This document shows, piece by piece, positions 49,480-56,716 of a stretch of 64,000 nucleotides of DNA. The DNA is taken from assembly GCF_963360655.1 (NCBI RefSeq), contig NZ_OY725712.1:62001-126000 (forward strand), read 5' to 3'. Under the pieces are notes generated by a model. The model was not told the DNA's origin. It worked only from the letters and a program-made list of their open reading frames with translations, and did no database searches. A program made the position numbers and the translations under genes. Numbering within the stretch: position 1 is the first letter of the stretch; each line of letters starts with the position of its first letter. Source of the stretch: Collinsella aerofaciens (lineage in GTDB: Bacteria; Actinomycetota; Coriobacteriia; Coriobacteriales; Coriobacteriaceae).

Positions 49480-50059
49480 CGCAGGACTCCTCAGAGGTCT
49501 CGGCGGGCGTATAGGTGTAATACTGAGCCGGCTTGGATACAGACTTCTGACCATCATCGTCGCCCGCGGCGGCCTCGTCCTCGCCAATTAGGACGCGCTC
49601 GGTAGGCTGCTCGGCCTCCGCAGCGGCAGCGGCGAGCTTGCGATCGGCGTCGGCTGCAGGAGCCTTCACCTTATTGAAGAGCTTCTGCACAGCACCGGCG
49701 GCAGAGTCGGTCACGCTCGACACAGCATTGCTGGCCTCGGCCATGCTGCCCGTAACCTCGGAAATGTCGCGAACCACGGCTTCGACCTCTACGAGATTGG
49801 AGGTAAGGGCATCAACTGCCGTCTTGCTCGACTTAAGCAGCGGCTCCATCTGGGCAAGCGTCGGCGTAAGCTCATCGACAGCGCCATCGAGCTTTGCCAC
49901 CACAGGCTGAGCCTCGGCGATGGTGTTGTTGAGGTCGTTCACGGTCTTATCGAGCGAGTCGACAACATTGCGGGTCTTGCGCAGGGTAAGCGCGAGCTCA
50001 GCGATGGCCCACACGCCGGCAACGGCGAGCAGCAGCAGGGCGATTTGAATGGGACTCAT
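49472..50059 (-). CDS. DUF948-family membrane-anchored coiled-coil protein
   Basis: A 195-residue protein. One N-terminal transmembrane segment (IQIALLLLAVAGVWAIAELA) is followed by a long heptad-rich region, about residues 25-130, with VDSLDKTVNDLNNTIAEAQP and VVRDISEVTGSMAEASNAVS. The C-terminal 60 residues are Ala/Glu-rich and acidic. The DUF948 family is of unknown function. It is first in an operon with an anti-sigma and a sigma factor, and may sense envelope state. Confidence 0.8.
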   Translation of the reverse strand: MSPIQIALLLLAVAGVWAIAELALTLRKTRNVVDSLDKTVNDLNNTIAEAQPVVAKLDGAVDELTPTLAQMEPLLKSSKTAVDALTSNLVEVEAVVRDISEVTGSMAEASNAVSSVTDSAAGAVQKLFNKVKAPAADADRKLAAAAAEAEQPTERVLIGEDEAAAGDDDGQKSVSKPAQYYTYTPAETSEESCDE

Positions 50060-50159
50060 ACAAGCCTCCCGGAAGAATCGAAATACAGATGCTTTTCATG
50101 GTACCCCAAAGGGGACCGAACATGCCAAGAGCAGCAACGTGGGACAAAATTATCAGCAG

Positions 50160-51509
50160 CTACTTCGGTGCATTCCCGCTGCGGTCGCGTTCGCTTTGCT
50201 CTACGCGCCATTCTTCCCAACCGCGGCCGGCAGGCTGCCAGAACACGCCGCGCTCCAGTCCCTCGGGCAAATAGCGCTGATCGACCCAGCCTTCGGGATA
50301 ATCATGTGGATACTTATACACACCGTATTCATCGCTGCCCGGGCGATGGCGATCGCGCAGATAACTCGGCACCTCGCGAAGCCCACTAGAATGGATATCG
50401 GCCAGCGCCGCATCGATCGAAGCCTCACACGCGTTGGATTTTGGCGCCAAGCACACATAGAGTGCAGCCTGAGCCAGGTTAATGCGGCACTCGGGATAGC
50501 CAATGACCTCGGCAGACTTAAACGCGGCATGCGCCACCAAAAGCGCCTGCGGGTCGGCGTTGCCAACATCCTCAGAAGCGTGAATCATAATGCGGCGAGC
50601 GATAAACTTAGGATCCTCCCCAGCATCGATCATGCGCGCGAGCCAATAGATCGTGGCATCGGGGTCACTACCGCGCATGGACTTGATGAACGCACTGATG
50701 ATGTCGTAGTGCATGTCGCCGTTTTTGTCATACGTAAAGCCGCGACGCGGGTTGGCAATCTTCACGTCATCCACGGTGATGGGATAGCGCTCCCCCGCCG
50801 CAGGCGCTGGCGTTCCCTCGGTATCGGGACGCGTGACGGCAATCTCGCTCGCAAGCTCGAGCGTCGTGAGCGCCGAGCGAGCGTCACCCGCTGCCAGCGT
50901 GCAAATGGTCTTGACCGTATCCTCATCGGCCGAGAACTTTCCGTTCAAGCCCTGTGGTGCCTCGAGCGCACGCTCAATAAGCGTGGCGATAGCCTCATCC
51001 TTCAGATGTTCAAGCTCCACCACGCGCCCGCGCGACAACAGTGCCGAGTTGACCTCAAAGTACGGGTTCTCTGTCGTAGCGCCAATCATAATGACGGTAC
51101 GGTTCTCAACTGCATGCAGCAGGGCATCCTGCTGCGACTTAGAGAAGCGGTGAATCTCATCGATGAATAGAATGGTGCGGCGGTCGTAGGTATTCAGGCG
51201 CGTCTTGGCCTCGTCAATCACGCGACGCAGGTCCTTCACAGTACCCGTGACGGCGCTGACCTCGACAAACTCGCTCTTGGTATGGTTGGCGATAATGTGG
51301 GCCAGCGTCGTCTTACCCGTACCGGCCGGCCCGTACAGAATCACGCTCGAAAGCACGTCGTGCTCGATCGCGGCACGCAACCATGAGCCCTTACCGACGG
51401 CCTTTTGCTGGCCCACATACTCGTCGAGCGAATTGGGGCGCATGCGCACCGCAAGCGGCGCATTTTTAAAGGAACGCTCGCGCGTCGAGGCAGAAAAAAG
51501 GTCGTCCAT
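50160..51509 (-). CDS. rarA: RarA/MgsA-type replication-associated AAA+ ATPase
   Basis: A 449-residue AAA+ protein related to clamp loaders and Holliday-junction enzymes. It has LAVRMRPNSLDEYVGQQKAV near 20-39, Walker A ILYGPAGTGKTTLAHIIANH near 58-77, Walker B ILFIDEIHRFSKSQQDALLH, sensor 1 MIGATTENPYFEVNSALLSR, and the C-terminal MgsA domain with YDIISAFIKSMRGSDPDATI and YWLARMIDAGEDPKFIARRI. It ends YKYPHDYPEGWVDQRYLPEG, typical for this family. The start at 51,509 is chosen for the usual MDDLF opening; a further ATG is five codons upstream. Confidence 0.93.
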   Translation of the reverse strand: MDDLFSASTRERSFKNAPLAVRMRPNSLDEYVGQQKAVGKGSWLRAAIEHDVLSSVILYGPAGTGKTTLAHIIANHTKSEFVEVSAVTGTVKDLRRVIDEAKTRLNTYDRRTILFIDEIHRFSKSQQDALLHAVENRTVIMIGATTENPYFEVNSALLSRGRVVELEHLKDEAIATLIERALEAPQGLNGKFSADEDTVKTICTLAAGDARSALTTLELASEIAVTRPDTEGTPAPAAGERYPITVDDVKIANPRRGFTYDKNGDMHYDIISAFIKSMRGSDPDATIYWLARMIDAGEDPKFIARRIMIHASEDVGNADPQALLVAHAAFKSAEVIGYPECRINLAQAALYVCLAPKSNACEASIDAALADIHSSGLREVPSYLRDRHRPGSDEYGVYKYPHDYPEGWVDQRYLPEGLERGVFWQPAGRGWEEWRVEQSERDRSGNAPK

Positions 51510-51569
51510 AGCTATCCCGTGCATCCATCAAAATCGTTGTTCCTCAACAGTATACCGAAAATATACGAA

Positions 51570-52817
51570 CTACCGTTCGTTAATATAGGTACGATGCGGA
51601 AACTTCAGCCCCGGGAACAGCTTGCTCGTCAGCTCACAGAAATAGCCGTCCGTCATGCTCGAAATGTAATCCACTACGGTCTGATCTTTATCATCCTGCC
51701 ATGCATAGGTGCGATTGTAGTAGGAAAGCTGCCGCTCAATGCGCGAAATGTGATGCTTAAAGATATACGAAGACTCGTCGCCTTCGTTTATATCCTGCAG
51801 GCAACGGTCATAGAGCTTTTCGAACGCCTCGCGCAGCTCCGTTTCGGAGTCGCCCTCGATGCCGCCCTTGCTATAGATCTTCTCGTAGTTCTCGCGCTTA
51901 GCGCGGCGGATTTCCTCGAACAGGTCCTCGCCCATCTCGATGCGCGGCTTGCCATAGCTGTGCTCGACGATATCGATAGAGGCATGCGTGAGAATCCAGC
52001 TGTTGTATGCTCCGCCAAGCCCATCGTCAAAAGCGTCGGGTGACAGCAGGCCCGCCGCAATGGCGTCTTGGCGATCACGCCCCGCATAGGCAAGAATATC
52101 CGAGATGCGAACGACACAGCCCTCAAGCGTCATGGGGCGCAAGTGCTCAATTGCGCTATAGCCTGTGGCAATGCAATCCTCGACGGTTCGATCGAACTGG
52201 TCAAAGGAACCCATGTCCGAGAGCTCGAACACACGCTGCTCGTACTCGCCGTTGTGGCAGAGCACGCCATCGAGCGTCTGAAGCGACACGTTGCGACCGT
52301 ACAGCGCATCGAGCACGCGGACCGACTGCACGTTATGGAAAAAATAACGACCCGTGCGCTCGTGATAGATATCGTTGAGGAATCGCTCGCCGGCATGGCC
52401 GAAAGGCGTGTGCCCCAAGTCGTGACCCAGACCGATCGCTTCAATCAGATCGCAGTTGAGCCCGAGGGCGCGACCGATATCGCGCGCAATGCGCGAGACG
52501 AGCTGCACGTGTAGACCACGACGCGACAAGTCGTCGTTGCTTCGAAAGCTAAAAACCTGCGTTTTGCCTGCATAACGGGTGTACGCCGGTAGATGGAGGA
52601 TTTTTTCGGTATCGCGCATAAACGCCGGACGCATAAGCGTGCCTTTGTCCGCATCGCGATCGACACGACGAATGACCTGGTCGTCGTTGCAACGATACGG
52701 ATTGACAGTGCCCGAAGCACGATTGGCGGCAATGCGCTCGACGAGCTCGGGCGACAACGCCGAAGGAATACGGTCCATACGCGCCTTGATGGCGGCCGTT
52801 TCTTGATTAGTTGCCAT
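51570..52817 (-). CDS. HD-domain deoxynucleoside triphosphohydrolase (dGTPase-like)
   Basis: A 415-residue protein. It has LHLPAYTRYAGKTQVFSFRS near 74-93, then RRGLHVQLVSRIARDIGRAL with the first HD-type histidine, and the HD signature EAIGLGHDLGHTPFGHAGER near 124-143. DGVLCHNGEYEQRVFELS follows, and GCVVRISDILAYAGRDRQDA gives the distal metal site. The layout is that of the dGTP triphosphohydrolase family. It lacks the large insertion of E. coli Dgt, so the exact nucleotide is uncertain. ATG at 52,817 has AAGGAG 6 bases upstream. Confidence 0.85.
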   Translation of the reverse strand: MATNQETAAIKARMDRIPSALSPELVERIAANRASGTVNPYRCNDDQVIRRVDRDADKGTLMRPAFMRDTEKILHLPAYTRYAGKTQVFSFRSNDDLSRRGLHVQLVSRIARDIGRALGLNCDLIEAIGLGHDLGHTPFGHAGERFLNDIYHERTGRYFFHNVQSVRVLDALYGRNVSLQTLDGVLCHNGEYEQRVFELSDMGSFDQFDRTVEDCIATGYSAIEHLRPMTLEGCVVRISDILAYAGRDRQDAIAAGLLSPDAFDDGLGGAYNSWILTHASIDIVEHSYGKPRIEMGEDLFEEIRRAKRENYEKIYSKGGIEGDSETELREAFEKLYDRCLQDINEGDESSYIFKHHISRIERQLSYYNRTYAWQDDKDQTVVDYISSMTDGYFCELTSKLFPGLKFPHRTYINER

Positions 52818-52848
52818 GGCATGCTCCTTAAGAACGATGCGCAATCGG

Positions 52849-53271
52849 TTACAGAGTGCAGCCCACGACCTCGATTATGGCAAAAATCGGCACTAAAAAC
52901 GGGAGCAATGGCAGGGAGCGCGATTTTGTGAAGAGGCAGGAGAGGGCCAGGGCCAGGAGTGCGACGGCAAATGCCACGATGCCACCCATAGGGTCGAGCG
53001 TGCAAAGCGCGAAGAGTGCTTTGGCGTCCCCCATGCCAATCCCCGGGGCTTGACGAAGGCGCCGCCAGAGCGACTCAGTAAGCATAAGGGCAAGGTAGAC
53101 GATGACCGCAAGACCGGCATGATCAAGTGCAGTGTTAACGCCCCTGTCGAGCCAAACGCCTGCTAACGCCGCCACGGCACATGCGCCGGCAAGCTCATTG
53201 GGAAACCGCCGCTCACGGGCATCAATCCACGCGCCGGCAAAGATGCAAATCCAAAACGGGATATAGATCAT
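52849..53271 (-). CDS. short A24-family prepilin peptidase
   Basis: A 140-residue membrane protein with about four helices. The two catalytic aspartates are seen in WIDARERRFPN near 16-26 and in GIGMGDAKALFALC near 76-89 (the GxGD motif). It has no N-terminal methyltransferase domain and resembles CpaA/TadV-type leader peptidases. No pilin genes are close by. ATG at 53,271 follows CAAGGAGG. A terminator of the glycosyltransferase gene lies in the short upstream gap on this strand. Confidence 0.85.
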   Translation of the reverse strand: MIYIPFWICIFAGAWIDARERRFPNELAGACAVAALAGVWLDRGVNTALDHAGLAVIVYLALMLTESLWRRLRQAPGIGMGDAKALFALCTLDPMGGIVAFAVALLALALSCLFTKSRSLPLLPFLVPIFAIIEVVGCTL

Positions 53272-53302
53272 CGAAAACCTCCTTGAGCAGCTGCTCAAAA
53301 GC

Positions 53303-53344
53303 AAAAACCACCACAAAGGTGCCTGTCCCCTTTGCGGTGGTTTT
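53303..53344 (-). terminator. terminator after the glycosyltransferase gene (repeat family)
   Basis: On the minus strand AAAACCACCGCAAAGG pairs with CCTTTGTGGTGGTTTT and is followed by TGCTTTT. The plus-strand sequence AACCACCACAAAGGTGC is repeated in the minus strand at the 61,097 hairpin, so both may come from one repeat family. Confidence 0.75.
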
Positions 53345-53352
53345 GGTGGTGG

Positions 53353-54648
53353 TTATTTGGCGCCTTGCATGACCTCGTCAAGGGTAACGCTGACGGCGTG
53401 CTGCGTCGGGACCCAGTCGACCTTCAGGAACAGCGCGGCCACCGTGATGGGGATATAGCTGAACATAAAGATCGGGAAGGTAAACAGGTTAGTCACCAGA
53501 CGCCACTTTTGCGGGCAGTGAATGTGCTTGTACTCAAAGATAGTCGTGAGCAGCGCCAGGATAAAGAAAGTCAGATACATCATGGCGAAGGTCATAATGA
53601 GCGAAGCGGCACAGGCCTGCATCTCGACTTCGGTAGCCAAAAAGCCGTGCGAGAGTCCACCCACGATCAGGAACGTCGCATTGGCGAGCATCAAGATGAG
53701 CGACAGCAGCATACCCGGGGCGATCGTCATGAACATGTCGTAGGCGGCAAAGCGATGATAGCGGAACGTCGACTTGACCAGATGCTTACCGTAGGTAAAG
53801 AACACCTGGTAAAAGCCCTTGGTCCAGCGCATACGCTGCTTCCAGGATGCCTTGAACGTCACGGGTTGCTCGTCAAAGAACTCCGCCGGCGCATAGCCAA
53901 TGCGAATACCGTGAATAGCGCAGAACGTAGTGAACTGAATGTCCTCGGTCAGCGTGTGGAACTGCCAACCGTGCATGCCCTCGATAACGCTTGACGAGAT
54001 AAGGTAACCCGAACCCGAAACAGCGCAGGACGTCTTGCAGATATTACGCGCGTTGTTGAGGAAGCGCGCCTCGCGTAGATACCACGTGGCATTAGCTGCC
54101 GAGATCCACGAGCTGCCGAAGTTCTTGGAATTGCGATAGCTCGTGACCACATGGAAGCCCTGGTCAAAGGCATCATTCATCTTGGAAACGTAATCGCGGG
54201 AGATAACGTTATCGGCATCGAAGATAAAGTAGCCCTCAAACGTGTCGGGATACTCGTTGAGAATGCGGTCGAAGCCAAAGTCCATGACCCAGCTCTTGCC
54301 CTTGCGGGCCAGGTCATTGCGCTCGTAAACAATGGCACCGGCCTCGCGCGCGAGCTGCGCCGTGTTGTCGGTGCAGGCATCGGCGACCACGAAAACCTCG
54401 ATGAGCTCGGACGGATAATCCTGGTCCTTGATGGAGCGAACGAGGTTGGCGATCACGGCCTCCTCATTATGCGCCGCAATAAAAAAGGCATAGCGATGGA
54501 GTTTTTTGGCCTTGGGAGGCGCGACCTCGCCACGAAGAGCACCAATGACAAAGAAGACCACCTGGTACAGAAAGCAGACCGTGAGCAGCGTGACGACAAT
54601 CTGGTTGAAGATCACGATGGGTGTGTTGGTTTGTAAAAAGGCGAGCAT
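53353..54648 (-). CDS. family 2 glycosyltransferase (membrane)
   Basis: A 431-residue processive-type GT2 protein. One N-terminal membrane segment (IVVTLLTVCFLYQVVFFVIG) is followed by the catalytic domain: FFIAAHNEEAVIANLVRSIK near 54-73, VFVVADACTDNTAQLAREAG, FIFDADNVISRDYVSKMNDA (metal site DAD), HTLTEDIQFTTFCAIHG (ED) and KQRMRWTKGFYQ (QxxRW). Three or four C-terminal helices come after it. This is the fold of hyaluronan, cellulose and poly-GlcNAc synthases; the product is unknown. The start at 54,648 follows GGGAG. Confidence 0.88.
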   Translation of the reverse strand: MLAFLQTNTPIVIFNQIVVTLLTVCFLYQVVFFVIGALRGEVAPPKAKKLHRYAFFIAAHNEEAVIANLVRSIKDQDYPSELIEVFVVADACTDNTAQLAREAGAIVYERNDLARKGKSWVMDFGFDRILNEYPDTFEGYFIFDADNVISRDYVSKMNDAFDQGFHVVTSYRNSKNFGSSWISAANATWYLREARFLNNARNICKTSCAVSGSGYLISSSVIEGMHGWQFHTLTEDIQFTTFCAIHGIRIGYAPAEFFDEQPVTFKASWKQRMRWTKGFYQVFFTYGKHLVKSTFRYHRFAAYDMFMTIAPGMLLSLILMLANATFLIVGGLSHGFLATEVEMQACAASLIMTFAMMYLTFFILALLTTIFEYKHIHCPQKWRLVTNLFTFPIFMFSYIPITVAALFLKVDWVPTQHAVSVTLDEVMQGAK

Positions 54649-54730
54649 GCAGGCTCCCAGCAACGCGTAACGTAAACAATCGTATATCTTACCGCAGGCT
54701 TACCGAGTTCAAGAAACCACCTAATACTGG

Positions 54731-55744
54731 CTAGGCTTCGAGAAGACCGAGCTGCGGAACGATTTCATCTCCAACGGCCGTGCGACCGAGCGAGCGCGGA
54801 GCCAGATCGTCGAGAACCGCAGCGAGATCCCACGGCAACTCGTCGCGGCACTCAATGCGCTCCCCCGTCACGGGATGGTCGAACGCCACGCGCCAGGAAT
54901 GAAGGAACTGCCTGGTCAGGCCCTGGTCGGCGCGCGCATCGCACTTGCCGTAGAGTGGATCGCCCACGCAGGCGTGGTTGATATGACGCATATGCACGCG
55001 AATCTGGTGCGTGCGACCGGTAAACAGATGGCACTCAACGAGCGTATAGCCGTCGTCAAAACGCATGGAATCGAAGCGCTCGAGGACCTTAAAGGTCGTA
55101 ATGGCCTGGCGGGCGAAAGGATCGTCAGAAACCGCCATCTTGACACGGTCGCGCGTCGATCGGGCAATACCGGTATTGATGGTGCCCTCGTCCATGGCGA
55201 TGTGCCCGTGGACAAGCGTGATATAGCGGCGGTCGAGCGTACGCGTGCGAATGAGATTTTGAAGCGCGCGCTGGGTGTCGTCGTCTTTTGCCGCGAGCAT
55301 AAGGCCCGAGGTATCGCGATCCAGGCGATGCACGATGCCGGGGCGGTCCTCACCCTGCACGGTACCAAGATGATCGATACCGCAGTGGTAGACCAAGGCG
55401 TTCGCAAGCGTGCCGCTCTCGTGGCCGTGGGCGGGATGGCACACCAGCCCGCGCTGCTTGGAGAGCACAATGAGATAGTCGTCCTCATAGCGAATGTCGA
55501 GCGGGATGGCCTCGGGAATCACATCGGTGGGATCGTGCGGCTCGGGCAGGTCGACCGAGATGCGGTCACCGGCGCGTACGGCATACTTTTTTGACAGACA
55601 GGTCTCGCCGTTCACGATTACGGCGCCGCCCTCGATCAAATGCGCGCAGGCAGAGCGCGTGGGGCAGCCGTCGTTGGCACCCAGAAAGCCGTCGAGACGC
55701 TGGCCAGAGCAATCGTCGGCAACAAGAATATGGATGTCGGCCAT
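54731..55744 (-). CDS. rluD: 23S rRNA pseudouridine synthase (RluD family)
   Basis: A 337-residue enzyme with an N-terminal S4 domain (SGQRLDGFLGANDGCPTRSA) and the RluA/RluD catalytic domain. The catalytic aspartate is in PGIVHRLDRDTSGLMLAAKD near residue 135-154. YITLVHGHIAMDEGTINTGI and CHLFTGRTHQIRVHMRHINH are the usual later motifs. It overlaps lspA (TAATG), the common lspA-rluD pair of Gram-positive bacteria. The exact rRNA position is inferred from the family only. Confidence 0.93.
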   Translation of the reverse strand: MADIHILVADDCSGQRLDGFLGANDGCPTRSACAHLIEGGAVIVNGETCLSKKYAVRAGDRISVDLPEPHDPTDVIPEAIPLDIRYEDDYLIVLSKQRGLVCHPAHGHESGTLANALVYHCGIDHLGTVQGEDRPGIVHRLDRDTSGLMLAAKDDDTQRALQNLIRTRTLDRRYITLVHGHIAMDEGTINTGIARSTRDRVKMAVSDDPFARQAITTFKVLERFDSMRFDDGYTLVECHLFTGRTHQIRVHMRHINHACVGDPLYGKCDARADQGLTRQFLHSWRVAFDHPVTGERIECRDELPWDLAAVLDDLAPRSLGRTAVGDEIVPQLGLLEA

Positions 55745-56343
55745 TAACGCTCATTCCTTTCGCGAATCTTGCGGGCACGCTCCCCACGCTGCTTGGCTTT
55801 GCGCTTAGCGCGGGCCTCATCACGGGCATTGAGCTCAGCAGTCGCATCGACCTCGCGAGCGGCGGGACTCAAGAAAATGTAACCGATAAGCGCCAGCACA
55901 ACACCGACCGTAATGCCGATATCGGCCACATTGAAGACGGGGAAGTCGATGAAGGTGGTGGCAATAAAATCGGTCACGAAGCCAAAGGCCAAACGATCGA
56001 TAGCGTTGCCGATAGCACCGCCCGCAACCATCGCCATGCCCACAACCTCAAGATGGGCGAGCTGGGGTGCACGAATGAGGTACGCGGCAATAGCGACAAT
56101 GACCGCCAGCGCCAGCACGGCAAACGCGATGCCATGCCCCTCGCCCATGCTAAAGGCAGCGCCGATATTGCGGACAAACAGGAAGTCGATCACGCCGGGG
56201 ATAACAGTCACATGCAAAGCGTCGCCCACGGCACGAACCGCAAGCTTGGTCAACTGGTCAACAAGCAGCACAACGAGCGCCACCCCACCAGCAACACCCA
56301 ACCGCCAACGCAAAGGCGGCGTCATATCCCCAGCACGACCCAA
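55744..56343 (-). CDS. lspA: lipoprotein signal peptidase LspA
   Basis: A 199-residue aspartyl peptidase of the membrane that matures lipoproteins such as those in the island. Membrane segments start at VAGGVALVVLLVDQLTKLAV. Conserved elements are VRNIGAAFSMGEG near 57-69, GGAIGNAIDRLAFGFVTDFI near 108-127 (first Asp) and VFNVADIGITVGVVL near 135-149 (second Asp). The last 40 residues are basic and extend beyond the family average. TTG at 56,343 has AGGGGA at a good distance; ATG at 56,325 is the alternative. Confidence 0.93.
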   Translation of the reverse strand: MGRAGDMTPPLRWRLGVAGGVALVVLLVDQLTKLAVRAVGDALHVTVIPGVIDFLFVRNIGAAFSMGEGHGIAFAVLALAVIVAIAAYLIRAPQLAHLEVVGMAMVAGGAIGNAIDRLAFGFVTDFIATTFIDFPVFNVADIGITVGVVLALIGYIFLSPAAREVDATAELNARDEARAKRKAKQRGERARKIRERNER

Positions 56344-56454
56344 ATCAATCCCCTACCCTCAAGAACATCGAATTACGTTTAATACAAAGAACTATCTTAT
56401 ATTGCCATACGCAGAACGCACGACATATCCACCAACGCAAGCGAAATAACCAGC

Positions 56455-56494
56455 TAAAAACGAAAGCGACATTCCGAATAACGGAATGTCGCTT
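56455..56494 (-). terminator. strong hairpin terminator upstream of lspA
   Basis: AAGCGACATTCCG and CGGAATGTCGCTT pair perfectly around five bases. On the minus strand TCGTTTTTAGC follows. A second weaker stem (GACTT/AAGTC flanked by CTTTCG) lies on its upstream side. Confidence 0.8.
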
Positions 56495-56574
56495 AATAGC
56501 TTTCGACTAAAAACGCAAGTCGAAAGAAAGCCTCTAGCTCCAGCAATGGAAATGCCGCGTTATCGTCACCAACA

Positions 56575-56676
56575 GCGAAAACGTCCCTAAGCGAGCAAGG
56601 TGACGTGAAAGAGGAGGGAAGCGTACTTTGGTACGCGACCGACGATTGAACGTCAGATTGCCGCTTAGGGGCGTTT
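56575..56676. ncRNA. three-tier palindromic element, candidate structured RNA
   Basis: The outer stem joins ACGTCCCTAAGCG (56,581-56,593) with CGCTTAGGGGCGT (56,662-56,674), with one mismatch or wobble. The middle stem joins GCAA-GG-TGACGT (56,595-56,606) with ACGTCA-GA-TTGC (56,650-56,661), two perfect blocks around a 2x2 loop. The apical stem is GCGTAC-TTTG-GTACGC (56,621-56,636). It has no open frame and no T-run. It lies in the 373-base gap between ileS and lspA. The strand of expression is unknown. Confidence 0.55.
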
Positions 56677-56689
56677 GCAGCGTCGGTAG

Positions 56690-56716
56690 GTTACGGCGTT
56701 CTACGAACGCCGTAAC
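56690..56716 (-). terminator. 12-bp hairpin directly after the ileS stop codon
   Basis: GTTACGGCGTTC (56,690-56,701) pairs with GAACGCCGTAAC (56,705-56,716) around TAC, next to the TAA of ileS. It lacks a T-run, so it may protect the transcript end rather than end transcription. Confidence 0.5.
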
